Notes under the pieces: generated by a model
Seen by the model: the letters and a program-made list of their open reading frames with translations, nothing else
What the model was told of the DNA's origin: nothing
Database searches by the model: none
Part shown: positions 47,995 through 59,804 of the stretch, in pieces
How positions within the stretch are numbered: position 1 is the first letter of the stretch
How the letters are laid out: every line of letters begins with the position of its first letter
Made by a program: the position numbers and the translations under genes
From: Immersiella caudata
Lineage: Eukaryota; Ascomycota; Sordariomycetes; Sordariales; Lasiosphaeriaceae
NCBI GenBank assembly: GCA_030512335.1
Contig: JAULSU010000006.1
Span: 3,100,001-3,164,000, forward strand
Reading direction: 5' to 3'
Length of the DNA stretch: 64,000 nucleotides

Positions 47995-50900
47995 TGTTGG
48001 TTGGCTTGCTCGATTCTTCATGATGAACAAAATAAATTTTAACTGAAAGGCAACGGGATCTAATGTTTTATATATGAGCTGCTCGGTGAGGCAGATGGCT
48101 TGTAGTCCGGGCTCTGAGTATGTTCTCGGGCCCAAACTCGAGTCGTTATACGCAGTTCGGAAAGAGATCATCAACCACTGACAAGCAAGACTCCTCACCC
48201 AATGAGCCAATGTCTTAGCTACTCTGAGGAATGTCAAGTGGTGGCCAGGGGCTGAAGGCTGAAGGCAGCCGCGTGAGGTGAAATCAGGTCAAGATATGGG
48301 TAGGAGACCCAGCTTAGGTCTCTCAGGGGGGCGTTGGAGCGTGTGGTGATGGTGTGCCCGCGGTGGACTTGGAGGTTGTGTCCAGGAAGTACTCGAACAA
48401 CGCGCGGTAGCCCTCTTTCAATGAGGCACGGAGGGTACGTCTTTTCATCGGGGTACGTACCTGTAGAGCACCATGCGCCGCGTGAGCAGACAAACTCCCA
48501 GGCCGCTTGGCCAGGTACCTCCCGTCACGGTGGTTCGTGACAGATCGGTGCACTCGGGGTTTCGATGCCCCAGCCGCACCCCTGCGGTTTGGTTGAGACC
48601 ATTGGTGACGACGTACTCGCCCACCGGAAATACAAAAAACATCGGCACTGGCCAGAGGAGGCAGAGAGATGAGCGTGTCCTGGTCGGTTTCTTGACCATT
48701 CCGAGAAAATGATGGACGAAGTGGGCTTGCCGGAGGATTTGAAACCTGGAAACGGCTTAGGCGGAGACCGTCTCGTCATTCTAAGCTATGTAGGGCTGCG
48801 GGTGCGGTGCTTTCTGGGCGTTCCAGGGCAGAATTGCCTAGTTGTGTGAGCATGAGCAACAGTTGACGTGCACGACAAAAGGACTGACCGAGCAGCCCGG
48901 GACAAGGCACCTGAGAAGCGTTGGGGGCGACCGGATGAGGAGACGAGTGAAACAGCGGCGCCTAACGAGGAGCGTGCCCGATATCGAGCTGGCGCAAATC
49001 GCAAATGGCAGACTCGTCTTCTATGATCCAACGACGACATGGGCTGGGCCGGAGTAGACGGCAGAACTGGGGATTCCACGGCAGGAACCGGCCACCCCAT
49101 CGTTGCAAAGAGGAAAACGGTTTGGGGGGGGGGGGGGGCGGTCGAAAGTTGCACTCCGCTGATAGGCAGTAGGTGAGGCACTTTGTCAGTCAGCACTTTG
49201 TGCAATCCGCCTTGATGGTTGGAGGATGGCACAGCCGAGACGAAATGACGAAATGACGAAACGTTGAGCGGCAAAGGCCACGCGGGAACGGGGTGCACAG
49301 CTGGGAAGGCGTAGGGCTGCGTGGGCTGGGGAACACACATGTTCGGTCCCCACACTCAAATTAGACACTTGCTCGAAGTCATGGTTGGTTCAGGGAGCCT
49401 GAAAGGTGGCTGATGTTGAGCCTCTCCTGGGTTTTGGTAAGAGCGCTTGCCAGTTTCTGAGTAAGAAACCTGGAAGTATCTACCTACCAGGCGTCCGGAA
49501 AAAAAAAGTTACACAGGGCGGCCAGAACGATTGACAGGGACCAGTTGTGGAACTAAAACGGTACTTCAATTGCTGGTTGACACGATGGCAGGGGTTGGCA
49601 GGTCTGGCACACATCAGTTGATACTAGGTACCTACCTATATCCCGTCATACATCCAACCTAAAGATTGAGACGAGTTCGGACGTCGCCACACGGGATAGA
49701 AAGGATCAACAAGAAACGATCTGATTTCGTTTTCTCCGGGAGGGAAGCAAGTTGGCAAAGACCAAGCGAGCCTAGCTCTTTCCCCAAGAGTAATGTGTCA
49801 TCCTCCAAGCTTTGACACCCGTACCCAATCTGTAGCTCCTCAGGCTACAAGGGGCCGTGTTGCCTAGGAATAGTTTCATTGCTGGAAATATATCGTGATT
49901 CGGAATCAAAGACCGCGACGGTGCTGCAGATTTGTGGGCCGGATCCTGCAAGCATGGCGCTGTCCAAGAACCTGTCACTGCTTCTTCCATGCATAGTCCT
50001 GCGAAAAAGACCCGCACTGCTCAGGTCGGACAAGGCGAAGCAGAAGCGGCCCGCCACCACCTCAGGCCGACGTCAAAATTAACAGGGCCGCTATGAGCCG
50101 GGTTTCTCGGGTGCAAGATGGGGCGTGAAAGTTATTATTCAGCAGGAGTGGAGGGTACCTTAGCTTTTTGGCCGGTAGATTGGGCTGATTCCGGGCATGG
50201 GGGCCGCGCTCGCTTGGTTTTCGTCCCTTTCGCAGTGCTTTTACGACGACACGAAGATCTGCGTTACCTCACCTGCCTGAGGGCTGTCCGTTCAGATGAG
50301 GCGAGGCGGGGAGCTGAGAGAGCTGAAGGTGGAGCTGATGAGAAATCAAAACATCTAACATAGATACGTCAAAATCATCAACTACCTGAAACTGTACTTA
50401 CTATTACATAGAAATCCTTCACCAGCTGGGGTTCAAGTGTTCATCATTGATTTGATGGCCCACAGCCAGGGACGGGGCGCCGTTCCCGTCCCCCCAGAAA
50501 CTTGGGGTAGGGATCACCTGCGGGGTGACTGCTAGAGGTCCACTTTTACAGGGCTGTCACATCTCAACTCTTCCACCCATGAACCCGGAAACTCAACGCT
50601 GACACACGACACCTGATCGCCATTCCCCATCTCCCCCAGCTTCCCCAAGATGCAAGGTTACGCGCGCGCGTGTGGAATGCCACTCCTTGGCCACGTACCC
50701 GGGCTTGCGGAACAGCTTGAACTCGCAAGGAGGAGGCGAAAGTTGCGGGCGATGGAACGCGTTCCTCACACTGGGTTCAGCGGCCCGGCGCCCAATCCCC
50801 TGACTTGGACCCAGGGTTAGCCTCAAGTGAGTTCCAAGTTCACCTTCCCAATCGAGCGAATTCTAGGCTATCCGCCGGCTCTGAGTGGTGCCCGACGGAA

Positions 50901-51709
50901 TGCAAACGCGATTCGTTTTGACGAGGACCCTCCTCGAGGAACCGACATCATCGTCGGGCGCCTGACTCATGCGGGTTTGGTCTGTTCTTCCTATTTGACA
51001 GAGCCAACACACCGAGCTGCAGTGACAGCCACTTGGGTATTAGGCAGTCATCACAAGGGGAATTGAACCTCGAGTGGCCGTCAGCACTAACACCTGTGGA
51101 GGCAGGTTTTTGTATTGCATCTACACATTGCAGCGAGTTCGGGGTCGAGTGAACCAGCATGGTTGAGCAAGAGCCCCGAGACATGAACACTGTGTTTGAG
51201 GCAGTAAACGTCAAAAATGCGCTCAAATGCTGGCGGTTTGGAGCCCCGCTCGTAATCACCACGACACTGGCGGATACGTTGTTCTGGAAGGACAGCAAGC
51301 CAGCCACAAATAGCTCCAAACAGCGATGATTTCGATACGCTTCCTGCGGAGGGGCGATGGTAATAGGAACAGAATGCTTCAGCTGTAGCCTTCGAAGCCT
51401 TCGAAACTATACTTGAAGGCACCTGCAACAAACCGTCTCGCGAATTCTCGGCCATTCAAACCATTGGTACTACCTGGAAGGGTTGACATTTATTGTTTTT
51501 GGATCACCATGCACACAGAGGCACAACGAACTCAGTATCTAAGATAGATGATGAATTCTCTATCTGAGGATTTCTGCACCGCCAGCATCCCTCCGAGCCG
51601 AAAGCTCCAGCGGTCCTCCTGTTACAACCATTCTCCGAAGGGTATCAACTAATATCATCGCCCGTGACCCATGACAGAAGAAAGAAGAAAATACAGCCCG
51701 ACACGTCAT
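47995..51709. other. 3.7 kb intergenic region with no supported gene
   Basis: It runs from the start of the NmrA-like gene to the 3' end of the CsbD-like gene. No frame over about 190 codons is present and none is recognisable. Small features are a run of 14 G at 49125-49138 and a CGAAATGA-type tandem repeat near 49237-49262. The first few hundred bases should be the NmrA-like gene's promoter. Confidence 0.55.
49125..49138. repeat. G14 homopolymer
   Basis: Fourteen consecutive G in a gene-free region. The length may vary or be a sequencing uncertainty. Confidence 0.85.
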
Positions 51710-52306
51710 CTACTTCTGGGCCTCCGCTTGCTTTTGGATATCGTGCTCAGCGCCGCGCTGCTGAGTCTTACCGGTGTCATGCTGCTTCTGATACTCGGCC
51801 TCCTTCACGCGGTCACCAGTGAGGCCCGCGACAGCGCTTCCGACCGTCCCCGTGACGCGGTCGGCAGCACCAGAGGCGAAGTCGTTGATCTGACCACGAG
51901 CCTCCTGCTCCTGGCCCTCCAGGTTCTGCTTACGACCCTGTTGCTTCAGGTTCTGTTTTCGGGCAAATGTCAGCTAGGCCGTTCATCATTCAGTTCAGTC
52001 CCAGTTTGTACGTACCTCAGACCCGACAATTCCACCAACAAGCTCCTTAGCAGAGCCGACAGTCTGGTTCCACGAGCCAGCAGCGCGGTCGGGATGGTCT
52101 TTGGCGACACCACCCGCGGTGGCGGTCACACCGGGCAGCTTGACGGTCGCGTGCGAGGCATCGTACTCGGCGTCAGCCTTCGTTTGCTTGGCTTGGCCTT
52201 CAGCCTGGTCGCCCGAGCTGCCGAGAACCGAGCCGACGGCGTTCTGAATGGCACCGGCGGCCGAGTCGACGTACGACTTGAGAGTGGAAGTGTTGTTGTC
52301 AGACAT
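51710..52306 (-). CDS. CsbD-like stress-response protein
   Basis: Two exons, 52306-52016 and 51952-51710, with a 63-base intron (GTACGT...CAG, phase 0), encode 177 aa. The protein is small, highly hydrophilic and helical, with repeated Gly-Ala-Val segments. Two CsbD-like units can be seen: one at about residues 62-105 (AAGSWNQTVGSAKELVGGIV followed by GSENLKQQGRKQ) and a related helical stretch at about 115-150 (INDFASGAADRVTGTVGSAV). Bacterial CsbD is a general-stress protein. Fungal relatives are annotated as CsbD-like or as mismatched-base-pair and cruciform DNA recognition (Hmp1-like) proteins. The exact role is unknown. A 215-codon frame on the opposite strand is the mirror of this gene and is not called. 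A TATA box and C/T tract lie about 130 bases upstream, fitting a strongly or inducibly expressed gene. Confidence 0.92.
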
Positions 52307-53132
52307 GGTGAATGTTGAGGTGGTGTGTTGTTTGTGTGCAGTCTTGATTGCTTGGAGAAGTGAAGATCTGTTGCTTGATGCTGATGTAGAGTGCAGAGTG
52401 CAGCTTGTCGTTGGTTGAAGAGAGAGAGCAGCGCTTTATATCCACGAAGAAATGTAATCCATGAAGGCAGCAACTCACGGTCGATGGTGTTGCGCGCCTG
52501 CTTGGCCAATCCTCCACAAGGTAAGATCGGATGAAGCCGGTGATGTCATAGGGGTCCTCTGGCCTGTGACATCATAGCTCCAAAACACCGAACTCCAAAT
52601 TTCCACTGCACCCTTGCTTGATGCGGCGGAAGGCAGCACAGCACATGATCGGAAAGCCGCACCTATTACTTTCTGTAGGTCGTCACAAGGCTTATAACGT
52701 GGAAAAATCTTGGCACAAGTTTCGGGGACTGTCTAGCGCACTCTAGATCTCACTATCGCAGTGGCGCTTTGTTACTCACCAGGCTTGAAGTCGTCCAGTC
52801 TCCTCAGACGTCATCGGCCGTGATTCGGCGCCCTTAGCAAATTCTTGAGGTCGGCGAGATAATCACGATGTTGATTATAGACGTATCTACTCTGCCAAAT
52901 ACCAAAGTGCGAAGTGATGAAGCGGAAATAAACGCTCGATTGGCAAAAACCGTGCCTCCTATCGCTTGGTATCATTCTGTGCAAACCCAGAATCCACAGA
53001 TAAGTACATATACATATTATACACACGGCTCCTGGCCTTGCCTGGACCGTGGCAGTCTGCAGCCATCGCGCTGTCCCCGTTGTTCCAGTATCAATGCTCT
53101 CGTCGTTTTCCTACATAACGGCAACCCCAAAC
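52307..53132. other. CsbD-like gene upstream region, about 0.8 kb
   Basis: It separates the start of the CsbD-like gene from the stop codon of nfs1. It includes the promoter described at 52408-52441 and a single AGGGG (52550-52554), compatible with a stress response element core. I see no further gene. Confidence 0.6.
52408..52441 (-). promoter_or_regulatory. TATA box and pyrimidine tract of the CsbD-like gene
   Basis: Read on the minus strand, GATATAAAGC (about 52441-52432) is followed by a CTCTCTCTCTTCAACC tract. The start codon is about 130 bases downstream at 52306. A TATA box followed by a C/T tract is a common core promoter layout in filamentous ascomycetes. Confidence 0.55.
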
Positions 53133-54905
53133 TCAGTGTTGGCTCCATTCGATCGTGTTGAGGTCGACACCTTCCTGGACGAGCTCCCAGAGAGGGCTCA
53201 GCTCTCGGAGGAAGCCGACACGCTCTGTCACGGCCTTCAGAACATAGTCGATCTCCTGCTCGGTGGTAAATCGGCCAATTCCAAAGCGAATGCTCGAGTG
53301 TGCGCTCTCGTCGCTGTTACCCAATGCCCTCAACACATAACTGGGCTCGAGCGAGGCGGATGTGCAAGCACTGCCCGAGGACAGTGCAATATCCTTGAGC
53401 GCCATGAGCAGCGACTCGCCCTCGACGTACGCGAAAGAGACATTGACGCAGCCGGGGTAGAAGTGCTTAGAGTCACCGTTCTGGCTGGTGTGCTCCATAG
53501 CCAACAAGCCGTTGAGCAACCGGCCTGAAAGGAACTTGATCCGTTTAGAATCATACTGCCAAAAGTTAGCTCCTTTCCGCACCCTCAATTAAGACGAAGT
53601 GGACAGGCGTGCGAAAGTCAGAGAAGGTACTGCATCTCGGCACAATGGTCCGTGTCACGGAACTCCAGAAAGTCATGCATGTAGGAGCAGATGATCATTC
53701 CCAGAGTCAAGGGAGAAGGTGATGGTAGGAAAACGCTCGCAACATACCTCAAGTTCCTCTTTGGCGATGCGGCACGCCTCTCCGAAACCAACGACTAGTG
53801 GCGGCGCTAGCGTGCCGCTACGAAGGCCTCTCTCCTGGCCGCCTCCGCTGATGATAGGATCCAGTCTGACTCTCGGGCGTCGACGGACGTAGCATGCACC
53901 AATGCCCTTTGGTCCGTAGATCTTGTGCGAGGAGATGGACATGAGGTCGATGTTCATGGCATTGACATCCATCGGAATCTTGCCGACTGCTTGAGCAGCA
54001 TCGGTGTGGAAGAAGACTTTCTTCTCCCTGCACAGCTTGCCAATTTCGTCGAGCGGCTGGATGACGCCGATTTCGTTGTTGACCGCCATGATGCTGACCA
54101 GTGCAGTCTCAGGGCGGATGGCCTCCCTCAACTTGTCGAGATCAATAAGACCATTGTGCTGAACGGGCAGGTAGGTCACCTCAAACCCTTCATCCTGGAG
54201 ATGCCTGCAGCTGTCCAGAACGCATTTATGTTCTGTTTGACTGGTGATAATGTGCTTCTTTTTCCCCGACCGACCAAAAAATCTTGCTACTCCCTTGATG
54301 CTCATGTTGTTGCTCTCGGTTGCGCCGCTGGTGAAAATAATTTCTTTTGGGTCGGCACCGATCAAGGTGGCGATATGCTCTCGTGCCTCCTCAACCGCCT
54401 TCTCACTCTCCCATCCGTATGCGTGTGTTCGCGAGTGTGGGTTGCCATAAAAGCCTGTGTAGAATGGCATCATGGCATCGAGAACCCTAGGATCCACAGG
54501 CGTAGTCGCCTGCATATCTAGATAGATTGGCCTCTGACCCTCGTCCATTACCGTCGCCTGTTTGAGGACGTCTGGCTGGTGTCAGCGTTTGCCATTTCGG
54601 GTGAGAAAGTTAGGGGACTCACCAGCCATTGGGCTGACATGTGTGTTTGACCCATCCTGTGCATTGAGTGAGATGCCCGCCTTCTCGAACTGCTTCTTGT
54701 CCAACCGAATGGCCGTCTCTACCTGCACCTGGGCATTGTCTCGCTTCGACTCCGTCACATACGTCCTCGATGATGATGCAATCTGCGTCGAAGCCACCGC
54801 CACCCGACCGACAGTGGGAACCGCGCGTCGAGAAGTTGTGGAAATGGCAGACTTTGATGCTAGACGAGATGCCTGTCTCAGCACTGATGGCGCGATGTTG
54901 GCCAT
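53133..54905 (-). CDS. nfs1: Mitochondrial cysteine desulfurase Nfs1
   Basis: PLP-dependent enzyme that takes sulfur from cysteine for Fe-S cluster assembly in the mitochondrial matrix and for tRNA thiolation. Three exons, 54905-54623, 54571-53748 and 53555-53133, encode 509 aa. Residues 1 to about 50 are rich in Arg, Ser and Ala without acidic residues, a matrix targeting sequence. The aminotransferase class V fold begins at [21 protein letters not shown] contacts include SGATESNN and FFHTDAAQ. The Schiff-base lysine is Lys311 in [10 protein letters not shown], and the catalytic cysteine is Cys433 in [13 protein letters not shown]. The C-terminus ends NTIEWSQH as in fungal orthologues. Intron 1 (51 bases) uses the second of two nearby CAG acceptors, the only one in frame. 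Intron 2 is 192 bases, longer than usual here, and contains stop codons. I start at 54905, since the upstream frame lacks presequence character. Confidence 0.97.
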
Positions 54906-56069
54906 GATAGGGAATCGACGTGTGCTGATTGCAAGGTCGAGGCCGCGGAAATAGGAAAGGCGGGATGCGAAGCAACTTTTCGCTGTCAAAAAGCGCGGAT
55001 TCTGTCGGAGACATCGGTGATATAATTGAACCAATGGGAGAGCTTCGTGCCCCCTCGCAGCGAGCCCCATCCCCACAGCCCCGCCTTTTTTCTCCCTCGA
55101 CTGGCCAAAGCTGCTGGTTCACAATGACGAAACTTTTGCTGCCCCTTCACGACTCATTCACGTGACAAGGTTCCTAGTTACTGACGCTTTGATGGTCCGA
55201 CGTTGGACAGTCGTTATAGCTTTTCAGGTCTTGCGAGGAGTTGTGAATGTAAGTAAAACGGCATCTAGACCTGATCATATATAAATATATATAGTTGCCA
55301 GCACTAGGGAGTATTTTCTCCTCGGCTTGGCACAATCAAACCGTATTAGGTTTATCAATGCCTTCAAGTAAGGTCTCATGCATTTGAATTCCTTGAGCGG
55401 GCGGCCGAATCGTCTTAAGACGACGCCAGCACTTAGTACCCCTCGCCAAAGCCTGTGCATTTTTACCGTAAACGGAACCAGTGCTCTGGGACTGCCGCGG
55501 CTCCTGGCAGGGTCATGCCGCGTGTTCTTGATACCTTGAAAATATTTAATCAGCCCTCAGAGGCTAGCTGAGTTCCAATCTCTAGGTAGCAGTGTCCCGA
55601 TATCTCAGAATCCCAAAGTTGGTGCCTGAGGCCGCCAGTGGGCCCCGCAGACGTCACAGCCCAGCTGAGGGGAGCTGACTTTGGCTCACCTACAAGCAGA
55701 ACACCGGACGCAAAACATTGAATTGCTTTGGTCACCTGTTCACCAAACGCATTAGTCTGTACTCTGCGCGTATGGGTTTTACTCGCAATCCACTATTTGC
55801 CTGCTTCACCCGTTGCAAGAACAAAAACGATCAAGGCAGCCGCAATCGAATCCACGGACAAGAGCTGCAGCGCCACTCGTCATTGCCAAGCCGGGCTCCG
55901 CCCCCGTAAATCGTCACCTCCTGCGAGCCCTCTAAAGTCGCCAGTCCGTCACCCTTGATTGCGCGCCGGGCTCCAACGCAACAACTCTTGCGCCGGCTTG
56001 CTCGGACAACATCTTCACACGACCGACAGCACTGCTTCTCTCCACAACTACATCAGACTTTAGACAAGC
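54906..56069. other. Divergent intergenic region between nfs1 and the BAR-SH3 gene
   Basis: About 1.16 kb between two divergent start codons, so it should carry both promoters. I see no extra gene. An AT-rich stretch with repeated TATA-like sequence lies near 55275-55295. Confidence 0.6.
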
Positions 56070-57619
56070 ATGAGCTTCAAAGGGTTTCAAAAAAGCGTCG
56101 TCCGTGTAAGACCCTTCGAGGGAGACCCCCTCTTTCCAAGCGATTCCAAGTTGATCTCTGGCTGACTCGAGGCTCTCACTCCGCCGGCTGCGAATCACAG
56201 GCGCCGCAACAGATCCGGGCAAAGTTCAATATCGGCGAGCACACAAAGGATCCAGTGTACACCGATGCCGATAGGAGATTCCTGGAACTCGAGGCGGAAA
56301 CGAAGCATCTGCACGATGCCTCAAAGCTCTACTTCGAAGCTGTCAACGGTATGCTGTCTCACCAAATCGAATTCTCTAAAGCCATGACGGAAATCTACAA
56401 GCCGATTAGTGGTCGGATGTCAGACCCGATGTCGCTAGAGGTTCAGGGAAACATTGAGGGCATTCGGGCATGCGAGGAGTACGAGGCAGTCGTCAAGGAT
56501 CTCCAGGAAACGCTGGCCCCGGAGCTCGAGATGATCGACAGTAGGGTGATCCGGCCAGCAAATGAGCTCCTCGACGTGATCAAGGTTATCCGCAAAACTG
56601 CCGTCAAGCGCGATCACAAGAAGTTGGACTACGACCGACACCGCGCTACGCTCAAAAAGCTGCAGGAAAAGAAGGAAAAAACGGCCAAGGATGAGAAGGC
56701 CACCTGGAAAGCGGAAACGGACGTAGAGCAGGCCACGCAGGAGTTTAACTACTTCAATGATCTGCTGAAGGAAGAACTCCCCAAGCTATTTGCGCTCGAG
56801 CGCGAGTTCATCCAGCCGCTGTTCCAATCGTTCTATTACATGCAGCTCAACATCTTTTACACATTACACGAGAAGATGCAAGGTTGCGACATTGGCTATT
56901 TCGACCTTACGTTGGACATTGAGGAGGCATTCCACAAGAAGCGGGGTGATATCCAGGAACAGGCCGAAAAACTCACCATTGTCCGATTCAAGACGAGCGG
57001 CGTGAAGCGGCCTCCGAAGTACGGCCCTCCGAAGCCAGCGTTGGAAGGCACTAAGCCCGCCGGCCTACTCACAGCAGGATCTACCGGTTCCTCCGCCCCG
57101 TCACCCAGCACGTTGGCACCGCGACCTGCATGGCAGCGCGATTCTGATAACAGCGAACAACCGCCGCCGCCATACACGGCCGGTCCTGTATCTCCCGCCA
57201 TCGGCAACGGCTTAAAACCAAGCTCCCTTGCCGCACCCGTGTCTCCAGGTCTAGGCAAGCCAACCTCACCGGTATCCCCTTCGTTCGGAAACGGCAATGT
57301 GTCCGCCCTAGCTGCCGCCGCCGCCGCAAAGTCCAAGCCACCACCGCCGAAGCCCAAGCCGAAGAAGCTAGCCGCCAATCCGACAGCCGCGGAGACGGTC
57401 ACAGCCCTATACGACTACGCCGCGCAAGCAGAAGGCGACCTGAGTTTCCGCGCGGGCGATGTTATCGAGATTGTAACCCGCACTCAAAACGAGAACGAGT
57501 GGTGGACCGGAAAGTTGCATGGAAAACAAGGGCAATTCCCTGGTACGTGTTGTGAACGATTTTGTCGAAACTTGTGTGCTGACTGAGTCACAGGGAACTA
57601 CGTCAAACTAAGCAGTTAA
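56070..57619 (+). CDS. BAR-SH3 endocytosis protein, Rvs167-like
   Basis: Amphiphysin-type protein that senses or bends membrane and links to actin at endocytic sites. Three exons, 56070-56105, 56201-57542 and 57594-57619, encode 467 aa. Exon 1 is only 12 codons (MSFKGFQKSVVR). The N-BAR domain spans about residues 10-245, with FNIGEHTKDPVYTDADRRFL, FSKAMTEIYKPISG, KLDYDRHRATLKKLQEKKEK and FFYYMQLNIFYTLHE-like helices. A Pro/Ser/Gly-rich linker follows (about 265-400, with several SP and PPPP motifs). The SH3 domain is at about 408-467 (TALYDYAAQAEGDLSFRAGD ... NEWWTGKLHGKQGQFP, closing GNYVKLSS after intron 2). The last exon is 26 bases and completes the conserved PGNYV. Length and domain order match fungal Rvs167 (S. 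pombe Hob1). Confidence 0.95.
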
Positions 57620-59804
57620 AACGGGATTATGTCTTTGTCGAAACCTTCTGACAGGCATCAGGGTCTAGGATTTCCCTGGTAGAGACCCTTCGTCGAACAG
57701 CTCGTTTTGCGGGAAAGCGAAATAGGAGTATATGCATATGGCATACGGCAGCAGAGTTTTTAAGTCTTTTTTTTCGTTTGCGCTCACGGCGGCTTAGAAA
57801 GGAATACTACTGTGAGCATTGGTTTGGAGAGGCTATTTTCTGTGTTGGGCGGCTGGGCGTATGAGCAGCATTGGAGACGGGAGTCGGCGCTGGTTGTTTG
57901 CATGCGTGTGTGATTCTTCGTGGGATGTGGATATGTTGAGGACGAAGGGGTCGTCTATTACATCGCCAGTGTGGGTGGTTGTTTGAAGATGAGTGAAAGA
58001 TGGGGGTAAGCGCAAGTCTGATGGCTGGCACGTGGTCCAGAGACAATGTGTGGATTTTCACTGTGGCTGAGATCGCACGGGCAATAGATAACTGACAGGG
58101 CTTTTTGCTCGTTTCAAATCTTACTCAAACGTACTTGATGTGAGGAAAGGCTGCATCCCCACGTAAAGGCTCCGGCAGGTTTGGACGAGAAGGGGAAGTC
58201 GGAGGAGCCAGGCGTGGGGGGTACTCTGCTTGTTTAGTGTCCTAACCGTGGGGTGTTGAGCGTTGTTGACCGTCTCTGAGGGCTCTTACATGAGGAGGCT
58301 CTCATGGTCGAGAGAGGTGGGCGGGTTGGAGTTGAGCCTCATGGGTTTGGGTAGGGAAGGACACTGGCAAGTCGTGCTTGGGGGCTGTCACAGTTGGTCT
58401 GCACCATGCATGATGTACTAGATATCGTCGTGAGAGTTGGCGATATGAAGAGGTCGTGTTTGCTCCTATCAATGAGTTGGTCGCCCGAGACCAACATATG
58501 TTGTCTGCTCACCACCCCCCACACGAGCAAGTTATGGTTGTACATGACGTTCCCCTCCAAGCTGTTGGCCTACAGCCGATAGCACAAACGTGTCAAGGTG
58601 AGACAGGTGACCTGTTGGAAAGGGTGACCGTGATGGAGGCTTGCATGAGTTGGGGGTTCGACGGGGGGTTCTTTCATCCTCCCTTGGACACTGGAGATGA
58701 TGCCGCGGTGTATGCTCTAGATGACGGGATTTTGTCAGGAAGACGAGTGTCCCGCATGCACTCGCACACTTATTGCCTGTTTCTCAGGGATCAACAAGCT
58801 ATAGTTGCGTCCTCGGGCTTTAGCATGGGAGAGATTGTTGTGCTGCTTGCTTTTCCCCCTGACGTCGCCCCCCTTGGCGCAAGGCGGATTTACCTCACCC
58901 TGGCTTGAGAGGCGCTACTTAACGCATGTCTCTTCCCGCTGTGATTCGCCTAGAGAGTGAAATCGGCAATCTGGACGGATGAAACTTGCGGGGGAGTCTG
59001 CCTTGTCACCTCCTTTCGGGCCCCCTTGTGTCGCCAGGTTAGCCGAGTTTTCCACATGGATGCCGGTAGGAGACATGCCACCAACGCAAAACGGGAGCAC
59101 ACCTACAGAAGATTGGACTAGATTCGACGGTCGAGCTGCAAACCCCTCGAGCACATGCGCAGTTTGCACCGGCCACATGTTGGCGTCCAATAGACCCGAC
59201 GCCAGCGCAGCAATTCTAGTGCCTGGGCTTGAAAAAATGCTAATAACTCGGGCGAAGGAGAGGGGTAGTTTTGAAAGTGAGGCCACCTAAAAGCACGCAA
59301 CGGCTTCCGCGAATCCGGGGGTGGTCGCGCGTCCGTCCTGGCTAGAGCCTTGTGGAACAAGATCGGACAGTCAATGCTACCCTCCTCTCGTTAGTAACCC
59401 CCTCATCATTCAACACACACCAAATACCATGTGAGTACCCGCGCGCAGTGTCTGTGATGGAAATGAAGACGCCAGCTATTATTGTTTCTTTAGTGTCTAT
59501 CCTGGAGTGACGAAGGGAAGAACAGAGCAGGTGTCCTTTTCTGGGAGGCCTCAGAACGTCGTACCACGCGTCCGCCCGCCGCACCCACCACTACTCACCT
59601 TGGTTCCGTCTGACCCCTAGGAACGCCGCCAACAAGCATGCTGTACTTCTGCCAGGCTGCAAGTAATGCATACCGTCGTGTTTCTCGGTTGATGTGCTCG
59701 GGGTGCTGCTACAGGAAATGCACAGAGCGGCGCCAGCCAAGGTCTACCGACCACCCTTCAAGACGGGAGCCAGCCTTTGCTTTTTCGCGATTCCCGCGTC
59801 TAGA
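57620..59804. other. Convergent intergenic region, about 2.2 kb
   Basis: It lies between the stop codons of the BAR-SH3 and F-box genes. Two plus-strand frames (58456-58908, 150 codons; 58979-59290, 103 codons) have no recognisable features and no supporting splice links. I do not call them. Confidence 0.55.

Noticed and set aside
51040..51110. tRNA candidate on the minus strand (GGTTCAATTCC)
   Set aside because: Only about 7-10 bases separate the A-box-like and B-box-like motifs and the T-stem has mismatches.
51671..52318. 215-codon plus-strand frame
   Set aside because: Exact antisense of the CsbD-like gene; its Leu-rich sequence mirrors the sense codons.
58456..59290. Two plus-strand frames of 150 and 103 codons between the BAR-SH3 and F-box genes
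   Set aside because: No recognisable domains, no convincing splice links, and the region is a convergent intergenic space.
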